Part shown: positions 45,052 to 55,134 of the stretch, one piece after another
Layout of the letters: the number at the start of each line of letters is the position of its first letter
Position numbering within the stretch: position 1 is the first letter of the stretch
Assembly (NCBI GenBank): GCA_050084515.1
Contig: CM114271.1
Span: forward strand, 19,406,001-19,470,000
DNA length: 64,000 bases
Origin: Blasia pusilla
Lineage: Eukaryota > Marchantiophyta > Marchantiopsida > Blasiales
Direction: 5' to 3'
The notes under the pieces: generated by a model
Told to the model about the DNA's origin: nothing
Database searches by the model: none
The model's input: the letters and a program-made list of their open reading frames with translations, nothing else
Program-made: the position numbers and the translations under genes

Positions 45052-46135
45052 GTGCAAATTGCATGGAGCAAGACATTTGCACTAGAGTGTGATGGGTCAG
45101 AGGAACCCCAGGTAGCCAGGAGTATTGCTATGATCACTGTGGACACCCCCTTGATTGTGTGGTGCATCCCAAAGAAGGGTATTCGGGTGTTGGGTCTCTT
45201 TGGAGGGATCAGCACTGGGTTAGATGTTGTTTTCCATAGTGGAGTGCGCGTGCAGGAGTACATGTATGTGGAGATTGATGATGTTGTGAGGCACGCTTCA
45301 CTTCACCATGTGGCGCAGTTATGCCTCCGTTTTCTCGACTTGTTGTCTGCGTCTGCCATTCAAGGTTACTAGAGTTTCCTACCGAGAGATATTTCATTGT
45401 TGGGGGCGTAGGACTTGGAGCGGGTAGGGACCATAGACTTGGTCATTGCTGGTTGGCCATGTCAGGGCCAGTCGAGTGCTAGACGAGGTAGCGGATTTGG
45501 TGACTCTTGGTCCATGTTGTTTTGGGAGATGAAGCGGATCTTGCGACACTTGCAGGAGCATCAATCTTGTCCTCCAACATACATTCTGGCGAATGTACCA
45601 ATTTTGGGCGATTTGAGGTCCGTGTGGTGACAAGTGCACATTAGGTGCGCACATGGATCGGCCGACAGTTTTGTTGGATGTGGCCAGTATGGATTCATGA
45701 GCACATCGCCCGTGTCTTTGGTGGACCAACTTTATACCACACGAGGTATTGCAGAGGGCATATGCGAGAGTCAAGCGCCCCTCCAATTTTTTTGGTGGAT
45801 TCTATATTGGATCCGAGCCGTCGATCACAGGCAATGAGGCATGATGATGGACCGCCGTTGACTGTGGTCAACAAGATTGGCATGCCACGGGCAGCCTTTC
45901 CCACTTCTTATGCATTCAAGAAGGTCGGACCTAGCTTGGTTTGGGATGACCACGTACAGAGGTTGGTGGAGCCCAACGCAGATGAGCAAGAGCAAGCAAT
46001 GGGATTCCCCACTGGAGTGACGGGAGTACCATCACTATCAGAGGCATCACGACGTCATATCTTGGATCAAGCAATAGACCTGAACTACTTGACATGGATT
46101 TTCAGCTTAGGAGTAGGTGAGTAGCGTCGTTTGAG
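45052..46135 (+). pseudogene. Copy C DNMT3-like C5-cytosine DNA methyltransferase domain
   Basis: Motif I G-I-R-V-L-G-L-F-G-G-I-S-T-G-L lies at 45,178-45,222, followed by Y-M-Y-V-E-I-D-D (about 45,262-45,285), the position where DNMT3 has its S-E acidic residue. Two TAG stops interrupt (about 45,371 and 45,412). Motif IV is intact: D-L-V-I-A-G-W-P-C-Q-G-Q-S-S (about 45,438-45,480). Motif VI reads I-L-A-N-V-P (about 45,585-45,600), E replaced by A. Motif VIII lies in frame 45,66x-45,76x: L-L-D-V-A-S-M-D-S, stop, A-H-R-P, then L-W-W-T-N. The C-terminal block (A-M-G-F-P-T-G-V-T, S-R-R-H-I-L-D-Q-A-I-D-L-N-Y-L-T-W) is open from about 45,838 to 46,120. Confidence 0.88.
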
Positions 46136-46395
46136 GATGCGATAGATCACAGTAGTTACGTTGGTGAGCCCCAGGCCTACCAAGACGGTTGAGGCAGTGG
46201 CTGGGGGCAAGACCCGAGGAGATCGACACTCTGAGGATGATCAAGAGAGACACCCTTGGACTTCTTGGGATACGCCAAGAGATGGTAGCCACAACATCGA
46301 GCGTGGTTCTGGGTATTGCACATGGAGATCCGATTTTGCAGTTGATTGTAGGGGAGCCGTCGAGTTTTGTTGTCCCATACAAGGTTGGACCATAA
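46136..46395 (+). pseudogene. Copy C end of methyltransferase linker, truncated
   Basis: Frames 46,161-46,406 carry V-S-P-R-P-T-K-T-V-E-A-V, R-G-D-R-H and the H-P-W-T-S-W-D or D-T-L-G-L-L-G segments, which copies A and B have between methyltransferase and reverse transcriptase. Homology stops near 46,395, about 200 bp before the expected M-E-T-W-E-P start of reverse transcriptase. No terminal module is found to the right. Confidence 0.7.
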
Positions 46396-46448
46396 CGAGG
46401 TTCTAAGTGTTACCCTCCAATAAGGTAGATAAAAAAAAAAGCTTGTGG

Positions 46449-48080
46449 TTACACTCCGATCTGCTTGTATGGTTCAATAAGGGCTTGTGCACCTCTCCGT
46501 AACCTTGCCTTTGGCTTGCTATCATATGCTCTTTTCAAGTAAGCCCACTCTAGTATATCAACACTAGATACTTGTCTTGGAGGGGAACGGGTCTCCACTT
46601 GATAATTGAAATGATGGGCAACTTGTCTATTTCTATATGGATGGTTTCTTTCTTTGTAACATTGATGGCCTTGAAATGTGGGTTTGTGCAATGGTTTAGA
46701 ATAGTAAGAATCAACATTTGGCCCACACACAACACATCCTAATTTAGCTTTATTGGCTTGGCCAGAGACAATGCACAACCCTAGGTAGTCACTTATTGTC
46801 CATATAATCATGGCTTGAAGATGGAACTTTATGCTTCCTTCTATACCACTAATGTCAAAAGTAGTGACCCCCTTCAACAATATTTGTAACTCATCAATAA
46901 GTGGAGCAAGGTAAACATCTAGGTTTTATGAACTCACATATTCTTTCCCAAATATTATAAGAGCCAATTGGAGGAAGAACTTCTTGGTACATAACCAAGG
47001 GGGAAAATTGTAATTGACCAAGACAACAAGCCAGGTAGACCATATGCTATTCTTTTCACTGAAAGGATTCACTCCATCCAATGCCAAACCAAATCTACAA
47101 TTTCGAGGCTCACTCATGAAATCATGCCATTGGCGGTCAATTTCCCTCCATTGCTTACAATCCCCTGTGTACCTCACCAAGCCATATGTACTCTTATTTT
47201 TTGAAGTCCAAGTCATAAGTTCAGAAATATTTTTGCATCTATACATGCGATTCAACCTTGGAATTATAGGGAAATGTCGAAGCACCTTCAATGCCACTTT
47301 ACTCTTCCCCACCTCCTTGAACCTTGGTGCTTTTCACTTTGTACATGTAACCACATCTTTGTATGCACCATGGAATAACATACAACCATTGGGACAAGCG
47401 TGGATTTGGACATAACTACTTCCAAGATTTGTGATGAGTTTCTTTGCTGCATAGTGGTTCTTAGGGACATGGTTGTCACTTGGAAGGATTTGTAAACTCG
47501 AAAATTTCAAAATCTCGTCAACAGCAATATTTGGGATGTTGTGGGTGCCATAAATATTTAAGAACACCATCGTCAATGCTAATTTACTATTCTTGCTTCC
47601 CGTGAATAAAGGGCGACATGCCTCTCGTAACGCCTCAGCATCAACTACCCAATCTTTCTCAATATATCCTAATTCTTATTCATCATCTCCTATCTCACAA
47701 GGACTTCCATCTTCATTTACGTCAGCAATAGGTTGTTATTCATCAAGGGATTCCTCTAGGTGCCGAGAGTCATATTGATGAAGGGATGCATTGATCATAT
47801 TATGAACCTCTACATTTTCATCATGATCTATGACAAATGGGATGGAAATCCTGACACTGCAATCAACACCAGGCTCTCGGGTAGTCTCATCTATGTTGAT
47901 GTTCTCTTGTCTTGAAAACATAGAACCGATGAATCATATTCATCAATGTTCTTCCATATTGTATTTGGAGGGTACCTATTATACATTATAAGGTGCTTCT
48001 CTATAACATGTAGCATTCTCTTTCTCATCCCTTTGCATTCATTACACGGACATCTGTGTTTTTTCAACCCAAGGATCTTT
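46449..48080 (-). pseudogene. CACTA (En/Spm-type) Tnp2 transposase remnant
   Basis: On the - strand, beginning near 48,060, R-C-P-C-N-E-C-K-G looks like the transposase-associated zinc domain. Then follow C-P-N-G-C-M-L-F-H-G-A-Y with C-T-K (about 47,400-47,320), G-K-S-K-V-A-L-K-V-L-R-H-F-P-I-I-P-R-L, R-F-G-L-A-L-D-G-V-N-P-F, Y-N-F-P-P-W-L-C-T-K-K-F (47,312-46,926) and then L-L-K-G-V-T-T-F-D, A-M-I-I-W-T-I-S-D-Y and L-G-C-V-V-C-G-P-N (46,880-46,700). These are the diagnostic Tnp2 blocks. Frames are long but shifted, with a stop at about 46,924. No CACTA/TAGTG termini were located. Confidence 0.85.
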
Positions 48081-48559
48081 GTTGCCTCCTTCTCTCTTTG
48101 CTACAACTTATTATCATGCGATGTGATTTGTTATGGTCAGTAAGACTCAACTTTGGCACATTGGTCTATGCTCTAGCATGATAATTTTTGAGGTTTGCAA
48201 TTTCAGACCATAAAATTGACTTGGCAGATTTTTACTTTGGCTTAAGCTTGTGGTACTTACCAAGAGCAAAGGTGACTCTCGTAATCAATGTGTACTATTA
48301 AGTGGTCCTTGCTGAAGTCCAACCACTTGCTAAATAAACATTTTAAAATATATTATGAACATTAGTTAGAAAGATAATCGAGTAAGAACATTTGGTGATG
48401 TAGCTAGTTGGTAACACCATAAGTGTTTGACACATTCACCAACCTACATTCATTCCTCAAAGTTGTTGCGTTTTCTAGTAGATTCAACATTGATATGATA
48501 CTTATTGATCATAGACAAAAAAAAATCCTTTGAAAATTAAACAAACCTTATAGAAGGTA

Positions 48560-48640
48560 TTGTGAGAATAACAAATGATCCACCTTATCGTATTGAAGGG
48601 TGAGAATAACAAATGATCCACCTTGTCGTATTGAAGGTTT
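48560..48640 (+). repeat. Short tandem duplication
   Basis: GTGAGAATAACAAATGATCC plus CACCTT(A/G)TCGTATTGAAGG occurs twice in a row with a unit of about 40 bp, differing at one position. It lies in AT-rich sequence right of the CACTA remnant. Confidence 0.8.
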
Positions 48641-49263
48641 AGTTATTGCAAGCCCTATGGTCTCAACTCTGAAGCAGATTTCTTATGGCGAAGAGTCGCA
48701 CTTTTTATCGCGCGAGATACATAACCTCTGCCAGCTTTGGGCTACAAGCACTCTATGAAAGAAGAGAACCTTTAAACAACAAAGACAAAGATTATAAAAA
48801 ATGTACATATCTCATACAAAAAATAAAGAAACACAGTTTGTACTCTGTTGTAAGCTTTAAGCCATTTAATGGTTGCTCAGGAAGATCACTATATGAAAGT
48901 CTCTACATCACCTACAACGTTTTAGGGTTTAGACCCCCTAACTTATAAGTGAACTTTTTTTTTCTCACCCTTATATACTTTAAAGGAGTCATTTTTCATT
49001 TTTGGTACCCCTAAATTTGTTAAGGAAAGCAATCACTTGAAATAAATAAGGCTTTGAAAGAAAAGAAAAGTACCAAGTTAAGTTAATATCCAACATGTTG
49101 TCGTTAGATATGATAGAGGGGATTCAACCCCTAATTGAGCAAGAAGCTCAATCAGCCAATCTATCATCCCCTTAACCTACTCCCTCCTACTAACCTACTC
49201 ATAATTCAACAGTGTCGAGTACACTCTAAGGGCAATTCACAAAAATATTGAATCCTACATGTC

Positions 49264-49761
49264 TCAAACATAAAAAAAACTCACGAAGATCGACTCATTC
49301 TGAATGTATGTAGTCAAAGCATGTAACTCAGCTGAATCAAGTATATATATCGTATATTGTATCCCTGATTTCATTGTCAAGTTCACGTTAGAAATCACTA
49401 TTTCAATATCAATCCATTGCACATCTATTGCATCATAAGTGAACAAGGTTTTGTTGTTACCATGGCCGGAAGACTTGTACCAATTACACATGACACGAAA
49501 AATGCTTCCCTTTTGTAGAGGAGGAGGTACAGACATGCCCATCAAGTCCGAGGCCCTACGACATCTTGACCAATATGTACCATTATTTTGAATCATAAAC
49601 ACGATACGCCCCAACCAATACTTCTTTTTTGCAACTCTTGCCTCCACTGCAAGTTGTGTCTCTTCTCCCTTCATTTTCTTTGACTTTCTTGATCTTGTGG
49701 AAGGGCCAACGTCTACTATAGATTTTAACAGAAATTCTATATCACTACCAACATCAACCAA
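49264..49761 (-). CDS. Unrecognised 165-codon open frame
   Basis: This is the longest unassigned frame in the AT-rich right half. It has a basic K/R-rich segment at residues 22-47 followed by Y-W-S-R-C-R-R, N-W-Y-K-S-S-G-H and a hydrophobic end. Its position about 1.2 kb upstream of the CACTA transposase remnant, on the same strand, would suit a second gene of that element, but I cannot match it to a known CACTA accessory protein. It may equally be a chance frame or a broken host exon. Confidence 0.2.
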   Translation of the reverse strand: MVDVGSDIEFLLKSIVDVGPSTRSRKSKKMKGEETQLAVEARVAKKKYWLGRIVFMIQNNGTYWSRCRRASDLMGMSVPPPLQKGSIFRVMCNWYKSSGHGNNKTLFTYDAIDVQWIDIEIVISNVNLTMKSGIQYTIYILDSAELHALTTYIQNESIFVSFFYV

Positions 49762-52700
49762 ACAAGTTGGGCAATTAGGATCATGCTCCTTTCCCTTGCT
49801 AGAAGTGTAATATGTCTTTTAGGTTATTCGAGTTAGCATGTCCCTTGACATGAAAGGATTGCAAGACAAATGATTTACAAGGGTGGATTTATAGATAATC
49901 TTCCCCTCATAAGTTACAGTAGGAAATCTTTCATGTGGAATTGCCACAGTAGTCAACTTTTCTTAACGACCATGAAAGAGAAAGTTGCAAATTCTCAAGT
50001 GTTTCTAGAGAGCTCAAAGATTAAAATATGATTGGAAACAAACATAAAAATTTGATTGGCTAATCACTCTATACACAACTTTCCATTAGAGACAACATTT
50101 ATTTTAGCTTTCAACCACACATTTCGTGTTGGAAAAATATGGGCGCAATCGAATATTGTAGTTGAGTGCTCGTCCAAGGTTGGCGCATGGTGGCATTACA
50201 AGAAGCAAATGCATGGTGGCTCTAAGTAGAAGCATTGGACTGCAGCGGAGAGATGGCAAGGAGATGAAAAAAATTTGTTGGGCGCATTAGGTTACAAATA
50301 TCCCTCTTTTACGACCAAATTTGATTCCCCCCATGACCAAATGTGAATCAAAAGAGAGAGAGGTCACATGCTTACCTAAGTCATCCCGAAAGCAAGAGGA
50401 TGGATAATAATAAGCAAACCAAGGTTGAACAATGGTGAACCAACTTCAACAATAATCCGAAACGATAGACATACACGAACGATTCCAAAGAAGCACAGTC
50501 CATCCGTTCGAGGCTCAAATATTGCAAGATGTAGATCCAATTGAAAAAAAAAGATGCCTTGAGCTGCTTCACAAGTAAGTGTTAGTCACCAAAGATTGAA
50601 GAAATATTTTTAACATGTCCGCTATTCAAGAAGAACTCGACAAAGGATTGATGAAAGCTTGCTCAATCATCAAACCTCCCTACAACCCGCCTGCAATTTG
50701 CTTGCAATCTCCTCTTTCGAGTGGCGGCTGTTCGTCTTTCCTTGGAAGGTTTTTCCCCTAAACCCAAACCCGGTTCAAGTCTTCTCGGGAGAAATAGTGG
50801 AAAAATGGTTAAGGAGCGAAACCATTTAGTAAAAAAAACTATCTTTTTCCCTCTAAATTTCCCTACAAAGAATCAAAGAATTTCCTACCAAGGGAGGAAA
50901 TTATTATATAAAATTAAATTTGAGAAAAAATATAACTAGTTTTTATGAAAAAAATAGGTATTATATATATTTGTGAATATTGACCCTATCTTATGTGAAC
51001 ATCTTCCATGGAAGGGCAACTAATATAAAGACCCTATTGTTCTTCCACAAAACTTAATAAGTCTTCCAAGGGACGCAATTAAAAAACAACTTACTTTGTC
51101 GCACGTGATGGGGCATATTTGTGGAAGTGAGACCCTCGAGAATGGTTGAAAAGCTTATTGATGATGTTAAAAGCTATGCCTTCAATCACCTCAGTCAGAT
51201 GAGTCCTTGAAATTTTTCATTTCGCAAAAGTAGGCTATGGAAAAAAAAAGAATGGAAAAAGATGCGGTTCTCTGTCTCTCTCTGTGTTGAGAGAGAGAGA
51301 GAGAGAGAGAAAAAAAAAGAAAAATTTGAACTATAAGAGTGCACTTTGAGACCGGAACTCTCTACGCCGCATACTCGCATCGCAACCTTTACTTTTTCAC
51401 TACGCAAAATGCTCAACCTCGGACTTTCCTAAGCCTTACAACCGTACATGAGCATCGGCAACAAGTGCACGTTCCAAAAATATTTTGCGCGTATGGTTTG
51501 ATCGGGTGGTCTTGACCTACTCCCATAAGCCTCCCCCGCCCCCCACTCACGCCCCCTTGCTCGTTCTCTATACCCATACTAAAACAAGAGAAAAAAAGAG
51601 AGAAGGTGAGACTACAAATGGCAAGGGGTTCATTGCATCTAAGACGAGGAATATTAAATGTGCTACTCGTATAATCTTGGGCGGGGTAAAAAGTAAAAAT
51701 AGATATATGAATGGAGAGGTAAGAAGTGGGAAAGGGGAGGAGGAGAGGATAAGTGGTGGTATTTTGACATTTTGAGTTTTTTATGAACCTATGATGATTA
51801 TTAATTGCGAGTACGTTGTGAGCCTTGTACGAGTCTATAAACTTGCACGAGACTCGTAAAAGTGTAATCCTCGTAGATGCTTTTTGAAATATATTTGTGT
51901 GTGTAACTCACAAACTTGTTTGCAAGTCTTTGCAAGTTCTGTGTGAATTGATGGACTAGAAAAATAAACATGACTACGCGGACGTGTGAAACTATGTCAA
52001 TTCATAAAGTTACATCTAGCCAAAATTAATTTTCATGAATTGGTCTTCAAAAATGTAGTTTTATTGGAGTTGCAAAATAATTGCTCTTGGGAAAAATAGA
52101 CTTGTAATGGATCGAGGTTGATCTCTCTATCCCTAGTGCAAGTTCTCGTGCGTAGAACAAGTCTAAGTAACATTCCACTACTTTCTATGTGATGTGTTAT
52201 TGGTACCTTAACACGTGTAATGTTGCCATGTTTGAAGGAAAAAAAATCTTTCTTATTTAGGAACTCATTTACTATAAAGTAATGCATCATGAGTGACAAT
52301 TTTCACCACTGAAAAAACATATTTGCATTTTTTTGCCTAAATTATGAAGTTCCAAATAGAAAACCAACCATCAAGACAAGAGATTACTAGACCATACAAC
52401 TTCTTTTTGAAACTTCACCTTATTTTTTCATTCTTCCATTACTTGAATCGGTCCATAACAAAGATAAAATAGATATACTTTGATAAGGATATCAAGAACA
52501 ATTTCTGAAAAATCTAGACAAAGTGAAAGAAAATGATGTGATATATTCCTTTGTAGGAGAGAGCGTTGTAAGGTAAAACCAAATATAATATTTTTTATCA
52601 CTACCTTAATAATATTTATCATCATCGCCACATTGATTTCCATTTTCATGTAAAATTGGATTTCACTTACTAATCCCCTTCCATACTTTTTTTTAAAGGA

Positions 52701-54865
52701 AATCAATGCCATGGTTTTTTTAAATGACTCAAAACCACTCACGTCTCGTGATTTTCCATTAAAATCCCTTCAAATCTTCATTCTAATCAATTTAATTAAG
52801 CATTCTCCTAAGTCTACGAGGCTAGGGGATGAGATTAACTACGTAGACCATATGCACCTTAGGGGGCTTGGAATCATTTAGCACTTAGTGATTACCCAAT
52901 TGGCTCATGGAAAACGAAATTGATTGGATATTTGAGACTTAATCCAATAACATTTTTTCAAGACTTAGGGTTGGGATCTCTTTTCCGATTAGTGAGGAGG
53001 AGTAGATGCTGAAGTGTATGATGCACATCCTCATAAAGAAATGTAATATTTTATTTCATAAAAACTCCATCCTTCCCATTTTCTTAAACAAAAAACATCT
53101 CTCCCTTGAAATCCCTTTCCCTCATCCAAACATCTTTATCCTTTCATTTTGAAGAAACATGGTCCTTTCTTGCCCCTTCCCCCAACCTCATATTTCAAGG
53201 AAAATCCCTCTTTCTTCCTGTAGAAATATTCTATAGATACTTCCTCTTGAATATGAGGGAGGTAAGAGTCCCTATTGTTGACCTCATCCCTTTTATAATA
53301 GTTTTCTACATTGTCTCTTCGCCTATGTGTTTCTACCATTGTCAATCTATAGAGGAAATCATAATTTTGTAGTTATCCATTGACATACATGAAGGACAAT
53401 CTTTTTGAGGATTGGATTATTATAATGCAACTTTTGTTAAATAAAGGCATTCTTTGGTCACAGTTCCCTCTTGTTGATGGCATATAGATTATAGTAGGGG
53501 AAAAATATTACTCCAATTACACTTTACAACAATGATTACTTATTGAGTATTCCATAGAAGATGGTGCATTGCCACTTAAAGGAGTGCAAAGAGCTTCTAA
53601 GAAGTATCATTGAGCCAAATCTCAAGCCAAACCTATCTTCAATGTGAGGAATCCAAGTCTAACCCTAGCCTTTACTTGGAAGGCTCAAATGTGGAAATAT
53701 GAGCCTTCCCTTGTAATCAATTGAGTGAGAGGGGGTAAAAATTTATTATGTAGAAAATGGATGAGAGATTAGAAATATCTCTATTGTTTTTGAATTCGTA
53801 CTTGGAACTTTTGAAGATAGAGATCGCAATGCCCAAGCCGCACAGACATTGGATGTATCGCAAACACCTTTTGATCCTAAGAGGAGCAAACTACTAACCA
53901 CATGATATATAATGAACCTAAGATATAGATGTAGAGAAGAAGGGTTCCAAAGGAAGGAGGTACATTGGAGATGAATGAGATGATGATGGACCATGATATG
54001 GCGGTAAGTAAGTTGGGGAAGAGTAAGAGACAGATGAGGGATACGGGTATAAAAGACAAGAGTTTAAAGCAAGGGTTCAAATGAGATATATAAGGATAAA
54101 AAAGTAGTAGGATTCTTAACTAATGGATATAGATTATGATAAGTGGGAAGAGAAGGATAGGGGAAAATTGACAAGAATATAAGAGGTGTATGAGTATCAG
54201 GAAGAAATTTGTGAGAGTTACGAAGAGGAGGAAAACCAAGAAGAGAGATTACAATTGAAGGAGGAAAATTAAAACTAGACAAGCAAGGGGATAGATTCTC
54301 CAACTCATGGCCATGGCCATGGATCGTATCTGAACATGTCATTCAAGACAAGATGGAACATAACAAATGTCAATAAAGTAAAAATATGAGAATAATAGCC
54401 TTACTAGGAAGAATGGGGTCCATCCATGAATAATTTGGATGGAGAGAAATATGGTTAGACAAAGGTAGAGGTTTTTGATTAAAAATCATTTCAAGAAGAA
54501 CAAAAAGCATGTGAACTTAAGAAAGAAGGAGGAACAATCTATATGTCATAAAATGGGTCTAGAATATTCTAAAGGATACAAAAATGTAGGCAAGAGAAAA
54601 TTAATGCAGTAAAGTGTTGGAAAAGTAAGAAAGGTGTGTGGTAGGAATTGGAAAAAAAACCCTCTACAAAAAATAAACATCAATGGAGAAGGAAGAAAAA
54701 GTAGAAAAAAGTTGATACAAAAAGAACGATCTTGCTTAGATGATCTTAACAAGAGTAAGCACATCCGAAACTCAAAGAGAAGATAACAAAGGAAATTGGA
54801 AACACAAAAAGGATGTGAGAAGAAAGTGAATGCCATCCATCGATGACTGATATGAAGGGATCATG
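49762..54865. other. AT-rich stretch, nothing recognised
   Basis: Both strands contain only short frames and simple repeats (a GA run near 51,288-51,310). No transposase, polymerase or gene domain is visible. The sequence is probably old mobile DNA beyond recognition by eye. Confidence 0.4.
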
Positions 54866-54990
54866 TGTCATGTGCATACACATCGCTACAAAATCCACAT
54901 CACTGATCATATCTATATAAAATAAACTCACTATTCGGCCCAATAGACGGGTAGATACGCACACATAAAAAATACACTAATGAATGTATA
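54866..54990 (-). repeat. Isolated module A end of the methyltransferase retrotransposon family
   Basis: On the + strand TGTCATGTGCATACACATCGCTAC, continuing with x-CATCACTG and so on, matches the outer end of copy B module A2 (TGTCGTGCGCATACACATCGCTAC at 15,085) with CpG-to-TpG/CpA changes. It indicates the 3' end of another element on the - strand. The rest of that element could not be traced to the right, so this may be a solo end or a heavily decayed copy. Confidence 0.55.
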
Positions 54991-55098
54991 TCAAGACCAT
55001 ACAACTAGACACGTTGTCTGACCTAAACTAGCAAAAGAGAGGGAATTTCCTAAACAAAAATCCCTTCGGAATGGAGTTATTGCCAACCTCATCCGAGA

Positions 55099-55134
55099 TT
55101 GGGAATAACTTCATTAGGATGAAGTTATTCCCAA
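55099..55134. repeat. Perfect 16-bp hairpin
   Basis: TTGGGAATAACTTCAT (55,099-55,114) pairs perfectly with ATGAAGTTATTCCCAA (55,119-55,134) around the loop TAGG. A related half-site, GGAATGGAGTTATTGCC, lies just upstream at about 55,068-55,084. It is not followed by a T-run and is far from any recognised gene. Confidence 0.8.

Larger units (their letters stand above)
39946..46395 (+). mobile_element. Copy C: 3'-truncated gypsy-like retrotransposon with DNMT3-like domain
   Basis: This + strand element is inserted in the hAT C-terminal region. It contains module R (39,946 to about 40,461; the TG start has become TA), a leader with a 220-bp tandem duplication, gag (42,418 to about 43,520), protease (about 44,380-44,600), a linker and the DNA methyltransferase (about 45,170-46,125). 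It stops at about 46,395, before the reverse transcriptase, next to the poly-A-rich flank of a CACTA remnant. It is closer to copy B than to copy A, because module R and the leader align with B throughout. Stops and frameshifts are frequent. Confidence 0.9.

Noticed and set aside
45052-45630. A host plant DRM or CMT gene fragment
   Set aside because: The motif order is canonical, unlike DRM. No chromodomain or BAH domain is seen, and the same domain sits at the same polyprotein position in three element copies.
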